64,000 bases of DNA, taken from Chloroflexi bacterium TSY. GTDB lineage: Bacteria; Chloroflexota; Anaerolineae; Caldilineales; Caldilineaceae. Where the stretch lies: positions 107,002 through 171,001 of the forward strand of contig JAHBNG010000016.1 in NCBI GenBank assembly GCA_019217005.1, given 5' to 3'. This document shows, one piece after another, positions 12,143 to 21,305 of this stretch. The notes under the pieces are model-generated. The model worked only from the letters and a program-made list of their open reading frames with translations, was not told where the DNA came from and did no database searches. The translations under genes and the position numbers were made by a program. Within the stretch, counting starts at the first letter, position 1; every line of letters starts with the position of its first letter.

Positions 12143-12251
12143 GTGAGCATAGTACGAGGAAGATTGTTTTGGCCCTTATTGCTTATCTACAAAGCTCTAA
12201 TATCGTTGCCTATATTGTCTATTTGCTCGATACACATATCAACTCTATAGA

Positions 12252-12633
12252 CTCAGTAGATCCAAATTTGGCGTTTTTGGCGATTTTCAGTCGAGATTGC
12301 AGGGATTTTGGAGTCATTTATTCAGATTTCGGTTACAGAAAACAACCTATTTCATATCTGAAAATCGCCCAAATCTAGGGGTGGTTCATTTTAGCTGGAT
12401 AGATAGGTTTACACTTTTAGAAACAGAAAGAACGTTTATATTCTCTGATTTCGCCGGTTCTCAGAGAGAAAACGGTCTCATATAGATTTTTGTCTATATA
12501 TCAAAAGTGTAAACCTAATTTTGAACCACCCCCAAATCTAACGCAAAAACTAGATATCGACCGGCAAATTTGTATTTATGTCAACTGTTTAGCCAGAATT
12601 CTCTCTCAAAACCTGAAATTTGGATCTACTGAG
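12252..12633. repeat. Repeat R3 (about 219 bp), interrupted by the MITE at 12378-12532
   Basis: The terminal inverted repeats CTCAGTAGATCCAAATTT bound a segment that recurs in reverse orientation at 43852-44069 without the interruption. The two copies are nearly identical, so the element is mobile or recently duplicated and served here as a MITE target. No coding capacity is evident; short frames across it are not convincing. Confidence 0.85.
12378..12532 (+). mobile_element. MITE family M1, copy 1 (155 bp)
   Basis: The ends are GGGGTGGTTC and GAACCACCCC, with a longer imperfect inverted repeat including AGGTTTACACTTTT and AAAAGTGTAAACCT. It is flanked by the 8-bp duplication CAAATCTA (12370-12377 and 12533-12540). 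The uninterrupted R3 copy at 43852-44069 has a single CAAATCTA at this point, which proves insertion with target duplication. It encodes no protein. Confidence 0.95.
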
Positions 12634-12751
12634 ACTTGAAGCCGATTTTCTCAGAGAAACATTTATGTAATGTTAAGCATACATTAGAGTTACTCCCACA
12701 ATCCGTCATCCATATTGGGGTCAAAACGAAATTCACTAGACCCAGTACCTA

Positions 12752-12806
12752 CAAATGTGCGCAAATCAAAAAATTTCCGGCTAGCAATCGGCGACTTGCA
12801 CACATT
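12752..12806. repeat. Short imperfect palindrome
   Basis: CAAATGTGCGCAAA and TTGCACACATTTG form an imperfect inverted repeat around an AT-rich centre. It lies in the non-coding leader between rpoB and mraZ. Confidence 0.5.
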
Positions 12807-12973
12807 TGGCGGACCTAAGAGCACAGTTCTGGCTAAATAGGTCTCAATTTTGGGAGCAATTCCTGTATCTACCAACCCTATAAAAACATGTGTCTTCTAC
12901 GGCTTCTGTGAGCTTTTCAGTAAGCTCGTGACCGAAAATGATGGATAAAATTACCTGTACCTTAACGCGGTTT

Positions 12974-13046
12974 AAGGCACCAAAAAAATTCATAGCATCA
13001 TTCAGCTTCGCTGCCGACTTCATTACTATGAATCCTTGAGGTGCCT
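12974..13046. repeat. Imperfect palindrome in the rpoB leader
   Basis: AAGGCACC...ATTCATAG on the left pairs with CTATGAAT...GGTGCCT on the right, around a GC-rich middle. It lies between the strong minus-strand promoter at 13199 and rpoB, so it would be transcribed as a hairpin in the rpoBC leader. An attenuator role is possible but unproven. Confidence 0.55.
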
Positions 13047-13198
13047 ATCTGTGGCAAAAATCACAATTTTAAAGCACAACTTTCTAAGAAGAAAATATAT
13101 TGTAAAGATATCTTATCCTTTGAAGCAATCACACTGCTAACCACGCAAATTGGTCATCCCCAGGATGGCATGGGCGACAACCACAGCGTAACCTAGAT

Positions 13199-13227
13199 AT
13201 TATAGCACCAGAGTTCTTTTTTGTCAA
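13199..13227 (-). promoter_or_regulatory. Consensus sigma-70 promoter facing rpoBC
   Basis: On the minus strand TTGACA (13227-13222) and TATAAT (13204-13199) are separated by exactly 17 bp. Both hexamers are perfect consensus. It points at rpoB, whose start lies about 1.19 kb downstream, with no other minus-strand gene between, so rpoBC would have an exceptionally long leader. Confidence 0.8.
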
Positions 13228-13390
13228 TAGGCAATTTTTGTTTTTCCCCCACTTAATTTTTTGCTGTATCAATGAGTCTATTTAGTTTCGGCGCTCTGAA
13301 TACAGGCTGCCTATTCGCTATTTGCCACAATTAAAACTCTCCTGTGTGAATCTCTTCTGTGTAATATTCTTTCAGGTTCTTTAGGAACTC

Positions 13391-13491
13391 AGGGGGTTGA
13401 CAAAGAAGCGCGACCAACGTCCCGGAAGAAGTCAAGAACAACCTCGTTGACGAACTCATCTCTGACCTCTTCCGGGACGTTCAACCCCTCT
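13391..13491. repeat. Palindrome with CTTCCGGGA-type arms (family P9)
   Basis: AACGTCCCGGAAGAAGTCA on the left mirrors TGACCTCTTCCGGGACGTT on the right, inside outer arms GGGGTTGA and TCAACCCC. A related arrangement (TCTTCCCGGAAGGGTCAGAT and its partner) is at 45958-46024. Confidence 0.65.
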
Positions 13492-13569
13492 GTTCCGGAC
13501 GAACCTCCTTTCATTCTGAGTAGAAGACTGATATCCCAATCGATATCCCAAATCACACTAGATTGGGAC

Positions 13570-13598
13570 TAGACAAGTAATACTTTTTACAGTATAAT
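13570..13598 (+). promoter_or_regulatory. Probable mraZ/dcw promoter
   Basis: TAGACA (13570-13575) and TATAAT (13593-13598) are spaced 17 bp apart. The MraZ-type repeats begin immediately downstream. The first gene, mraZ, lies about 400 bp further on, separated by two palindromes. Confidence 0.65.
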
Positions 13599-13599
13599 G

Positions 13600-13628
13600 G
13601 TGGGGCAATGTGGGGTAAAGTGGTTGAT
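13600..13628 (+). promoter_or_regulatory. MraZ operator: three direct repeats at 10-bp spacing
   Basis: GTGGGGCAAT, GTGGGGTAAA and GTGGTTGAT start at 13600, 13610 and 13620. MraZ is known to bind TGGGN direct repeats at 10-bp periodicity in front of dcw clusters. Placement just after the TATAAT box fits autorepression of mraZ. The third repeat is degenerate. Confidence 0.65.
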
Positions 13629-13821
13629 ATACCCTGAATTGTGCCACTTTATTAATCAAATAGCAGTGATAATCTGTCCTAGAACATCCTTGTTGGGATA
13701 TTTGGGAAACAAGGCGAATCACGAATGAAGTATTGAGGAGATCTCTATGCCGGCAGAGACAACTCTATACATTTGCATGATTTTATTTGAACTGTAACAC
13801 TGTGGGTTCGTCTGAATAGAG

Positions 13822-13905
13822 AAGCCACTTAAACTTCGTATATTCATAACGACATTTAGTCTGAACAATTTTGGAATGAATGTACGAAGTTTAAATGATG
13901 TGGCT
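13822..13905. repeat. Palindrome in the mraZ leader
   Basis: AGCCACTTAAACTTCGTA on the left mirrors TACGAAGTTTAAAT...TGTGGCT on the right. It lies between the presumed promoter and mraZ, so it would form a hairpin in the transcript leader. Confidence 0.65.
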
Positions 13906-13911
13906 ATAAGT

Positions 13912-13976
13912 GCTTATCAGAAAAGGTATTCTCACTCGAGACTCTGGTCAGACTCATAGCCACTTTTCGGATAGGC
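13912..13976. repeat. Palindromic repeat P2, copy 1
   Basis: GCTTATCAGAAAAGG and CCACTTTTCGGATAGGC are arms shared with 35462 and 43559; the centre contains CACTCGAG and GGTCAGACTCA. It ends 25 bp before mraZ. Confidence 0.75.
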
Positions 13977-14001
13977 TCTAATAATTCGGACAAGATGAGT
14001 G

Positions 14002-14418
14002 ATGTTTCTGGGCGAATTCCAACATAACCTGGATAGTAAGTTCCGTCTCACTATCCCCTCGCGCTATAGAAACCTGCTAGCGATAGGGATTGTTGTGACG
14101 CGTAGCCCAAACGAGCAATGTCTCAAGGGGTATCCATTAGCAGAGTGGGAAAAAATTTCGTCGAAAGTCGACGCCCTCCCAAATATGGATCGCAATGCGA
14201 ACGCTCTGCGTCGTTCAATATTTAGCCAAGCAGAGTTGTTAGAACTGGATAAGCAAGGACGTATTTTGATTAGTCAACGCTTGCGCGATTATGCTCAAAT
14301 TGAGACTGAGGTCGTTGTGGCGGGCATGAGCTCTCATCTGGAGTTTTGGCATCCCAAGCTTTGGGAAGATGAAACGAGCAATGTAGATAGTTCTATGTTT
14401 GAAGTATATGACATCTGA
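14002..14418 (+). CDS. mraZ: Transcriptional regulator MraZ
   Basis: A 138-residue protein beginning MFLGEFQHNLDSKFRLTIPS, the typical MraZ start, with two SpoVT/AbrB-type half-domains. The second has LDKQGRILISQRLRDYA. MraZ forms ring-shaped oligomers and represses or tunes the dcw operon by binding TGGGN repeats; such repeats are present at 13600. The frame also opens at GTG 13999, but the ATG at 14002 gives the conserved N-terminus. The gene is first in the cluster and overlaps rsmH by 11 bp. Confidence 0.95.
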   Translation: MFLGEFQHNLDSKFRLTIPSRYRNLLAIGIVVTRSPNEQCLKGYPLAEWEKISSKVDALPNMDRNANALRRSIFSQAELLELDKQGRILISQRLRDYAQIETEVVVAGMSSHLEFWHPKLWEDETSNVDSSMFEVYDI

Positions 14419-15433
14419 CACAACAACTATACCCTCCGATCCAGATGGAGTTGCACATATTCCTGTGTTACTAGAAGAAACTGTATCTGAGATGCGTATA
14501 CAGTCAGATGGGATTTATATTGATGGGACAATTGGAGGCGGCGGTCATACATCGGCTATATTAGAGAAGTCAGCACCCAATGGACATGTACTAGGTCTTG
14601 ACAGTGATCCAGCTGCACTAAGACGGGTTCGCCGGCGTTTCACCAGTGCTTTCTCTTCAGGTCGGCTCCTGTTGGCTCATGCTAATTTTTCTGATCTGAT
14701 TCAAATTGCGCAAGCGAATTGCTCGTCAACTTTAGATTTTATGGCTAGCGATGCGATCTTACTCGATCTTGGCGTGAGCAGTTTTCAGTTAGAAACACCA
14801 GAAAGAGGCTTCGCATTCGCACAGAATGGGCCGCTCGACATGCGCATGGACCCGTCACAAGATTTGAATGCGGATCTAATTGTAAATCAATGGTCAGAGC
14901 GTGATATAGCGGATCTGATTTATCGATACGGAGAAGAACCGCGCAGTCGTCGCATTGCAAAATATATTGTTCAATCACGTCCCTTGCACTCCACGGATGA
15001 ATTAGCATCAGTCGTCTTAACGGCTATTGGTAGTCAAGGTGTCGGGAATCGGGGGCGCAGCAGGAGGACAAAATGGAACAAGGAAAAACCTCGAATCCAT
15101 CCTGCAACTCGCGTCTTTCAAGCCTTGCGAATCACTGTTAACCAAGAACTTGAGAGATTGTCGTCAGCTCTGCTACAAGCAGCATCTATTCTAAAACGTG
15201 GCGGGCGTTTGGCTGTGATCAGTTTCCACAGCCTGGAGGATCGTATTGTCAAACAGTGGATGCAGGCAGAAGCACGTTCATATGTAGCAGACCCATCTCA
15301 TCCAATGGGGGGGTACGATAGGGTGCCGTTATTAAGAATCATCACCCGTAAGCCAATCCGGCCCACACAAGCTGAGCGTGAAAAAAATCCGCGTAGCCGT
15401 TCTGCTCGGTTGCGTGTAGCTGAACGTATCTAA
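14408..15433 (+). CDS. rsmH: 16S rRNA (cytosine1402-N4)-methyltransferase
   Basis: About 341 residues. The AdoMet-binding motif is IDGTIGGGGHTSAIL, preceded by HIPVLLEETV. Other RsmH signatures are DAILLDLGVSSFQLETPERG, GPLDMRMD and, near the C-terminus, LAVISFHSLEDRIVKQW followed by KNPRSRSARLRVAER. It methylates C1402 of 16S rRNA at N4. The first ATG (14408) is taken as start; a TTG at 14399 is possible. Its start lies within the mraZ end, so the two are translationally coupled. Confidence 0.96.
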   Translation: MTSDTTTIPSDPDGVAHIPVLLEETVSEMRIQSDGIYIDGTIGGGGHTSAILEKSAPNGHVLGLDSDPAALRRVRRRFTSAFSSGRLLLAHANFSDLIQIAQANCSSTLDFMASDAILLDLGVSSFQLETPERGFAFAQNGPLDMRMDPSQDLNADLIVNQWSERDIADLIYRYGEEPRSRRIAKYIVQSRPLHSTDELASVVLTAIGSQGVGNRGRSRRTKWNKEKPRIHPATRVFQALRITVNQELERLSSALLQAASILKRGGRLAVISFHSLEDRIVKQWMQAEARSYVADPSHPMGGYDRVPLLRIITRKPIRPTQAEREKNPRSRSARLRVAERI

Positions 15434-15458
15434 ATCAGCCGTCACGACTTACACAATA

Positions 15459-15513
15459 TAGGACTTACGCACAATGTGATTCGCCCATACAAAAGGGTTC
15501 TGCGTGAGTCCTA
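15459..15513. repeat. Short palindrome in the rsmH-ftsL gap
   Basis: TAGGACTTACGCA and TGCGTGAGTCCTA pair around a centre with CCCATACAAAAGGG. It is followed 10 bp later by a second palindrome. Confidence 0.6.
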
Positions 15514-15522
15514 CAATAGAGT

Positions 15523-15592
15523 TTATAAGGATTGAAAATTTCTGCCTGATGATTGTATGATTTCTCAGAGAGAAACTTTGAATCCTTATAAT
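15523..15592. repeat. Second palindrome in the rsmH-ftsL gap
   Basis: TTATAAGGATTGAAA pairs with TTTGAATCCTTATAA around a roughly 40-bp centre that includes TTTCTCAGAGAGAAA. Together the two palindromes occupy about half of the 253-bp gap. Confidence 0.65.
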
Positions 15593-15686
15593 GTCTAATA
15601 TTTACAATGAACGATAATCAAGCTGATCACTGTCAGCTATTAACTGATAGCAGGTAACCCAATAATCACAGTCAGACAAAAGTGAA

Positions 15687-16307
15687 ATGTTGCGGCAAAG
15701 TCATGTATCATCAGCGTCAGATCTGATCAAAGACGATTGGCAAAATGTGCTCAAACAAACAAAAATTGGACAATCATTTCGTTCATTACGCCAAATGCTT
15801 TGGTTGCCGGACGAATTGTCATCGTTTATGCTCTTTATGGTCGTTTTGACCCTCCTTTCTCTTGCGTTATTGCTTCACATTCAACTATCTGTCCAAATTT
15901 TGGAGACTCGATCTGAACTGGACCAACTGCAGAGACAACACGCAAAGATCGAGCAAGAGAATGCCGAACTCATCTGGCGCATGAACCAGAATACATCTCT
16001 TGATCATGTCAGACAACGTGCGTTAATATTAGGATTTGTTCCAATTCAGACCCATCACTTCTTGCCAGTGGCGGATCTGGTTGATGAAAAGTACTTGGTA
16101 CAGAACGCGACGGATAGTATGTCGAATTCCTTGGCCGATAAAACCTCGTCTGCACAGCCAACATCTGTACAACTACTACCCAATACTACACCCTTTTCCA
16201 ATACTGAATCCAAGGAAGTAAACTTGCATGTCACTATCGATACAATCGCTGAACAAATGCAGGAGTTTCGCCGCTATGTTACAACAGCATGGCAGCAGGA
16301 GAAGTGA
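15687..16307 (+). CDS. ftsL: FtsL/FtsB-like septum protein
   Basis: 206 residues with one membrane segment (about 50-72, FMLFMVVLTLLSLALLLHI). An extracellular coiled coil follows (ETRSELDQLQRQHAKIEQEN), then a DivIC/FtsB-like motif VRQRALILGFVPIQ. The short cytoplasmic N-terminus and a longer variable tail are typical of FtsL-type proteins, which are poorly conserved in sequence. Its place between rsmH and the division transpeptidase is the canonical ftsL position. It probably links FtsQ and the FtsWI synthase in the divisome. Family assignment rests mostly on topology and position. Confidence 0.8.
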   Translation: MLRQSHVSSASDLIKDDWQNVLKQTKIGQSFRSLRQMLWLPDELSSFMLFMVVLTLLSLALLLHIQLSVQILETRSELDQLQRQHAKIEQENAELIWRMNQNTSLDHVRQRALILGFVPIQTHHFLPVADLVDEKYLVQNATDSMSNSLADKTSSAQPTSVQLLPNTTPFSNTESKEVNLHVTIDTIAEQMQEFRRYVTTAWQQEK

Positions 16308-16309
16308 TA

Positions 16310-18175
16310 GTGTCAGAGCATGCTTCCGCCGAGACACAGTCTTCAACAATTGAACAAAGAATAGAACAACAGGATAGTCATGGCTCAACGGGGGAAGCGT
16401 TTGTTGATCGATCTTCTTCCAATGAATCTAGTGTGCTGAGTGAGCAGGACTCTGGACGTATGCTCGTGATTGTGTTCTGTTTTGCGATCCTAACAAGCAT
16501 CGTCTTAGTGCGTTTAGTTAGTTATCAAGCGTTTGGGCAAGATCTTGTTCCCATTGACGCATCTGGCGATCTTTCATTAGCGCCACGTGGAACCATCGTC
16601 GATCGAGATGGTGATCTACTCGCTATTGATCATTTTGGGTTTCAGGTATTAGCATCGTCCAACCAGATTGAAACCGATACAGAACGCGCAAAGGTGGCAG
16701 CCTTACTAGAAGAGTTATTGGATTTGCCTGCTGCTGAAACTCAAAGAAAACTAACCGCTGGCGTTGATAGCCCATATGCAATTCTTGCACAGATAATCCC
16801 CTTGGATGCAGCCAAGAATCTTGATACTTGGCGTGAGACCAATCCAGACGATAGCGATACCCTTAAAAACGTTTATTTAAAACCGATCCCTCAACGGTTC
16901 TACCCCGAGAGCGAATTGGCCAGTCATTTACTTGGTCTAGTCCGCATCGGTACGGATCGACGCGCACATTATGGGATTGAAGAATACTATGATCTATTCC
17001 TGCGCCAAGATGGAGTTGGCCTAACCGAGAATCGAAATGCCTCCTGGGATACAATATCAAATCATGTGCGTCGGTTTTTGCCATCCGTTGCAGGAAAAGA
17101 CTTAATTTTAACGATTGACCGGACGATCCAGTGGATCATTGAGGATGAACTACGACAAGGGATCGATTTTTATCGCGCCCACAGTGGAACAATCATCGTT
17201 ACTGAGCCAAAGACGGGTGCGATTTTGGGACTTGCTAACTGGCCAACCTATGACCCCAATGTTTATGGCGAAAGTTCCGTGGATCAGTACAATAACCCAG
17301 CGATCAGTTCGCAATATGAACCAGGCTCGATTTTCAAAGTAATTACCTATGCAGCGGCCTTAGATGCAGGTGTAATCGAGCCATCAACGGTCTATACTGA
17401 TACTGGAATTATTGTTGTTGGTGGGCGGCGGATCTTGAACAGCAATCGCAGTGCTTCTGGACGGGTATCGGCAACTGATGCATTAGCTCATTCACTCAAC
17501 GTTGTGACAGCTGAGATTGCGACACAGGTTGGCTCTGACAAATTTTATCGATACGTTCGACGATATGGTTTTGGTCAATCAACAGAGATCGATCTTGCCA
17601 AGGAAATTAACGGTTTGGTCAAAACGCCAAAATCAGAAGATTGGAGTCTTTCGGAGTTGGGCACAAACAGTTTTGGTCAGGGATTGGCCGTTACGCCGAT
17701 TCAGATGGTGAACGCTGTGGCAGCGATTGCCAATAAAGGACGGCTGATGCGTCCATATGTTGTGCAAGCGCGCATATACCAAGATGATATTCAAAAAACG
17801 CAACCTGTTTTTGTGCGTCAAACCGTTCGCCCTGAAACGGCTGCGCAGCTGACCGATATGATGATCCAAGTTGTACAAATTGGCAATCGAGAGGCTCAAG
17901 TTTACGGCTACGCGATTGCAGGTAAAAGTGGTACTGCACAAATTCCGATTGAGGGCGGATATCACGAGGATGAAACGATCGTGAGTTTTGTGGGATTTGC
18001 TCCAGCAGATGATCCTCAATTTGTCGTGTTAGTCAAGCTCGATCGACCCGATCCGACAATCAGTCCTTGGGCAGCCTATACAGCGGCACCTGTGTTTAGC
18101 CGCGTCGCACGTCGCCTTTTTGAGCACATGAATATCCCAACCGATGATATTCGGTTGGGGAGATCAGATAGGTAG
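16310..18175 (+). CDS. ftsI: Peptidoglycan D,D-transpeptidase FtsI (division PBP)
   Basis: About 621 residues. An N-terminal hydrophilic region is followed by a membrane anchor ([19 protein letters not shown]). The PBP dimerisation domain opens with [15 protein letters not shown]. The transpeptidase has the active serine in [14 protein letters not shown] (SxxK), the SxN motif in HSLNVV and the KSGTAQ box. It cross-links septal peptidoglycan with FtsW. The GTG at 16310 is chosen because AGGAGAA lies a few bases upstream, just after the ftsL stop; an ATG at 16289 inside ftsL is the alternative. No murE follows, unlike most dcw clusters. Confidence 0.95.
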   Translation: MSEHASAETQSSTIEQRIEQQDSHGSTGEAFVDRSSSNESSVLSEQDSGRMLVIVFCFAILTSIVLVRLVSYQAFGQDLVPIDASGDLSLAPRGTIVDRDGDLLAIDHFGFQVLASSNQIETDTERAKVAALLEELLDLPAAETQRKLTAGVDSPYAILAQIIPLDAAKNLDTWRETNPDDSDTLKNVYLKPIPQRFYPESELASHLLGLVRIGTDRRAHYGIEEYYDLFLRQDGVGLTENRNASWDTISNHVRRFLPSVAGKDLILTIDRTIQWIIEDELRQGIDFYRAHSGTIIVTEPKTGAILGLANWPTYDPNVYGESSVDQYNNPAISSQYEPGSIFKVITYAAALDAGVIEPSTVYTDTGIIVVGGRRILNSNRSASGRVSATDALAHSLNVVTAEIATQVGSDKFYRYVRRYGFGQSTEIDLAKEINGLVKTPKSEDWSLSELGTNSFGQGLAVTPIQMVNAVAAIANKGRLMRPYVVQARIYQDDIQKTQPVFVRQTVRPETAAQLTDMMIQVVQIGNREAQVYGYAIAGKSGTAQIPIEGGYHEDETIVSFVGFAPADDPQFVVLVKLDRPDPTISPWAAYTAAPVFSRVARRLFEHMNIPTDDIRLGRSDR

Positions 18176-18216
18176 GCTTTTCTGAGAAACTAGACAGCGC
18201 ATCCGCCTCAAGTAAT

Positions 18217-19773
18217 ATGGCACCAATTGTAAAAACGCAGATTACACACCATACCCTATGGCAGGCGATTGTTGGACAGACACCGCCATTGGCGTTGCCT
18301 GCTGAGCCGATTCCTCGTGCTGTGCTCGACAGTCGTGATGTGACGATGGGAGATTTATTTGTTGCCCTTCCAGGCTCAAGACAGGATGGACATGATTATA
18401 TCAGTTCGGCACTAGAAAATGGGTCCAGCGTCGTTATCTGTGAAGAACGAGGTCGAAAGCAAGCCGAAGCACACAATGCAGTGACGATTGATGTTCTTGC
18501 GGAACGGACCCAATGGCCCCACGGCAGACCGTCTTTATCTACATTGAAATATGATCCAAGTAGGCCGCTTGCTTTCATCGTTCCTGATAGTCAGGCTGCG
18601 CTCCAGCAAGTTGGAGCCTTTCAGCGTCTGCATAGATGTCAAGCTGGTTTACGAGTCATAGGCATCACGGGAAGTGTTGGAAAATCGAGCAGTAAGGAAT
18701 TGGCCGCATCGGTCTTGCGTCAACGATTTAATACATATCGTAGCCAGGGCAATTTAAATAGCGAACAGGGATTACCGCTGGCTCTATTAGGACTTGACTC
18801 AACGTATGAACGCGCTGTGCTGGAAATGGGGATGTATGCGCTGGGTGAGATTCATGATCTTTGCATATGGGCACGTCCACATATAGGGGTCGTGACGAAT
18901 GTAGAGCCTGTCCACCTAGAGCGACTCAAGACTTTGGAACGCATTTTGCAAGCCAAGACTGAGCTTGTGGAGGCATTGCCTTCTGCAGATCAGGGAGGCG
19001 TTGCGATACTTAATTGGGATGATGAGAATGTGCGTACGATGGCAGAAAAGACAAGCGCTCGTCTTTTTTGGTATGGATTGACAAAAGAATCTAATCTCTG
19101 GGCCGATGAAATTGAGAGTGTAGGGGCCGAGGGAATTCGGTTTCGTTTTCATCATCGCAAAGAAGCCGGTAGAGACTCTGGAAAGCGGAATCAAGGAGAT
19201 GTTGAGTCGGTACATGTACGTGTGCCATTGTTGGGTCGACATAGCGTGCATACTGCTTTACGCTCTGCCGCTGTTGGGTTGGTTGAAGGATTGAGCTGGG
19301 CCGAGATTATCGAAGGCATGCAAGATCACACCAATCAGTTACGTCTTGTGATGGTGACTGGAATCAACAGTTCAACGGTAATTGATGATACGTATAATGC
19401 AAGCCCTCCGAGCACAATCGCTGCGCTGAATTTATTAGACGATCTGGAACCTACTGGACAAGGACGACGTGTCGCTGTGTTGGGCGATATGCTTGAGCTT
19501 GGAAAATTTACGGAAGAAGGGCATAAGCTCGTTGGGCGGCGAGCAGCGGATGTCGTCGATCTCTTGATTACGGTTGGCGAGCTTGGTCGGGAGATTGGGG
19601 AGGAAGCACATGCAGCCGGGCTCGTTCCGGGACAACTACATTTGATACCCGATCATGAACAAGCAATCTCTCTACTTCAACATGAGATTCGCCCCAATGA
19701 TCTCATTCTTGTTAAAGGAAGCAGGGCGATTGGCATGGATCTGATCGTGCCTTATATTACTTTGAAATCATAA
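18217..19773 (+). CDS. murF: UDP-MurNAc-tripeptide--D-Ala-D-Ala ligase
   Basis: 518 residues in three Mur-ligase domains. The N-terminal UDP-binding part has [19 protein letters not shown]. The ATP P-loop is [15 protein letters not shown]. The central domain contains [15 protein letters not shown] and [10 protein letters not shown]. The C-terminal domain opens with [18 protein letters not shown] and has [13 protein letters not shown]. It adds D-Ala-D-Ala to complete the UDP-MurNAc-pentapeptide. The motifs fit MurF rather than MurE, because the MurE-type diaminoacid motif is absent. Confidence 0.95.
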   Translation: MAPIVKTQITHHTLWQAIVGQTPPLALPAEPIPRAVLDSRDVTMGDLFVALPGSRQDGHDYISSALENGSSVVICEERGRKQAEAHNAVTIDVLAERTQWPHGRPSLSTLKYDPSRPLAFIVPDSQAALQQVGAFQRLHRCQAGLRVIGITGSVGKSSSKELAASVLRQRFNTYRSQGNLNSEQGLPLALLGLDSTYERAVLEMGMYALGEIHDLCIWARPHIGVVTNVEPVHLERLKTLERILQAKTELVEALPSADQGGVAILNWDDENVRTMAEKTSARLFWYGLTKESNLWADEIESVGAEGIRFRFHHRKEAGRDSGKRNQGDVESVHVRVPLLGRHSVHTALRSAAVGLVEGLSWAEIIEGMQDHTNQLRLVMVTGINSSTVIDDTYNASPPSTIAALNLLDDLEPTGQGRRVAVLGDMLELGKFTEEGHKLVGRRAADVVDLLITVGELGREIGEEAHAAGLVPGQLHLIPDHEQAISLLQHEIRPNDLILVKGSRAIGMDLIVPYITLKS

Positions 19774-19794
19774 ATAGACCCGAGAAAGTGTTTG

Positions 19795-19918
19795 GACACG
19801 GATTGATAGGATTGTCAGGATTGAATCCGTGCGTATCCGTGTCAATCTCTATCCTATAGCCTTTCAGGAAAAAATTTTCCTGTCTTCAGCCGGTCGGCCA
19901 GAGAGCTGACCGGCTGAA
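19795..19918. repeat. Three inverted repeats in the murF-mraY gap
   Basis: GACACGGAT and ATCCGTGTC form one pair. CAGGAAAAAATTTTCCTG is a local palindrome at 19865-19882. TTCAGCCGGTC (19885-19895) and GACCGGCTGAA (19908-19918) form a perfect 11-bp stem with a 12-nt loop. No clear T-run follows, so a terminator is not supported. Confidence 0.6.
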
Positions 19919-20039
19919 ATGCTGACAAGCTACTGTTTTGCGTGGAAAAACATTACCTGAACATCTATATTTCTAATTTCTTTCTTGGTTTCACCCATCA
20001 CCCTGAAATTATATTATCTGGAAATTATGAGAGAATAAC

Positions 20040-21197
20040 ATGCAACGTCAAGTTGAACCAACACATTTTAGTATTCCTGGCCTTTATAGTTTTACGTCGA
20101 TTCTTGTCTTTATCATTCTCATTACCTTATTCGGCATCATAGCTCTGGCAGGAGAATCCAGCATGGCCTATGCACTCACATTGGGCACCCTCAGCTTCTT
20201 CATCGCTGTTATCTGGGGAAACCCGCTGATCGCATTGCTCAAACGGTGGGGTATTGGCAAGCAGATTCGGATTGAAGAGCCAGATACCAGGCAGGTAAAA
20301 ACAGGAACTCCTACAATGGGTGGTGTCTTGATTGTGGTTCCTGTATTATTGATCATCGGTGCTCTGAACATTGCTGATATCTCACTGAGTTTTGTTGATT
20401 TCTGGCGACTAAATCCCTATATAAATATTGGTCAGAGTACATTGCTTCTCTTCTTTTGTCTTGGATCTCATGCTCTTCTCGGTGCAATTGATGATTGGCA
20501 AGGAATCAAAGGAATTCGCGGACAAGGTGAAGGGATGAGTGCCCGAATGAAGAGCGGCTTTCAGTTTCTCTTTGCGGCTCTGATGGTTGGGATTCTCTAC
20601 TTTGGTCCTCCTCAATGGGATTATGTGGGTGTGCCAGGTTTCCCTGATTTCTTTCAAGTTGGCCCATTTATTTTGCCGATAGGGATTCTAATCATTGTGG
20701 GTATGAGCAATGCGGTCAATTTAACTGATGGGCTAGACAGCCTGGCAGGCAGTATTAGCAGTATTGCTTTCGCCTGTTATGGGCTGATTGCTTATTTGCA
20801 GGATCAGACATATTTGTCCGCATTTTGCTTTACGGTTGTCGGTGCGCTTTTCGCCTTTCTCTGGTTCAATGCACATCCTGCTCAAATGTTTATGGGTGAT
20901 ACGGGGAGTTTGGCACTGGGCGCTACGTTGGGGCTGGTTGCTTTAATGACAGGACAGTGGCTATTGCTTCCCATTATTGGGCTTGTATTTGTAGCAGAGG
21001 CGGGGAGTGTGATCATACAAGTGAGCTATTTTAAGTTAACGAAGAGGTTATACGGGGAGGGTCGTCGGATATTCAAAATGTCGCCATTACACTATCATTT
21101 TGAGCTGTTGGGGTGGAGCGAAATGCAGGTAAAAGAGCGCTTTTGGCTGATTGGTGTCCTGAGTGGGATGTTGGGCGTGGCGTTGGCGTTGATTTAA
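20040..21197 (+). CDS. mraY: Phospho-N-acetylmuramoyl-pentapeptide-transferase
   Basis: 385 residues with many hydrophobic segments. MraY signatures are [13 protein letters not shown] (near 85), GAIDDWQGI, the catalytic-loop motif [32 protein letters not shown] and the C-terminal [14 protein letters not shown]. It transfers phospho-MurNAc-pentapeptide to undecaprenyl phosphate, making lipid I at the inner face of the membrane. The start is ATG after GAGAGAATAAC. Confidence 0.97.
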   Translation: MQRQVEPTHFSIPGLYSFTSILVFIILITLFGIIALAGESSMAYALTLGTLSFFIAVIWGNPLIALLKRWGIGKQIRIEEPDTRQVKTGTPTMGGVLIVVPVLLIIGALNIADISLSFVDFWRLNPYINIGQSTLLLFFCLGSHALLGAIDDWQGIKGIRGQGEGMSARMKSGFQFLFAALMVGILYFGPPQWDYVGVPGFPDFFQVGPFILPIGILIIVGMSNAVNLTDGLDSLAGSISSIAFACYGLIAYLQDQTYLSAFCFTVVGALFAFLWFNAHPAQMFMGDTGSLALGATLGLVALMTGQWLLLPIIGLVFVAEAGSVIIQVSYFKLTKRLYGEGRRIFKMSPLHYHFELLGWSEMQVKERFWLIGVLSGMLGVALALI

Positions 21198-21212
21198 TAT
21201 CTATATGTAGGA

Positions 21213-21286
21213 GGTATCCCAAATTGTGTGTGAATTCACTTTTTCTCTGAGGGATCCGATATCTTTTGCACAATTTGTGGGATACC
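21213..21286. repeat. Palindromic repeat P3, copy 1 (mraY-murD gap)
   Basis: GGTATCCCAAATTGTG and CACAATTTGTGGGATACC are the arms; the centre contains TTTTTCTCTGAGGGATC. Related copies at 33866 and 34021 flank ftsZ's upstream region. It fills most of the 108-bp gap and leaves murD with a TTG start just downstream. Confidence 0.75.
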
Positions 21287-21305
21287 ACCAAAATATGGTG
21301 ATAAT

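Noticed and set aside
12139..12875. Short frames in the rpoB-mraZ gap
   Set aside because: They run through the R3 repeat, the MITE and palindromes and resemble no protein.
13199..13227. A small RNA transcribed from the strong promoter
   Set aside because: The sequence after the promoter has no recognisable RNA family and no terminator nearby; rpoBC leader is the simpler reading.
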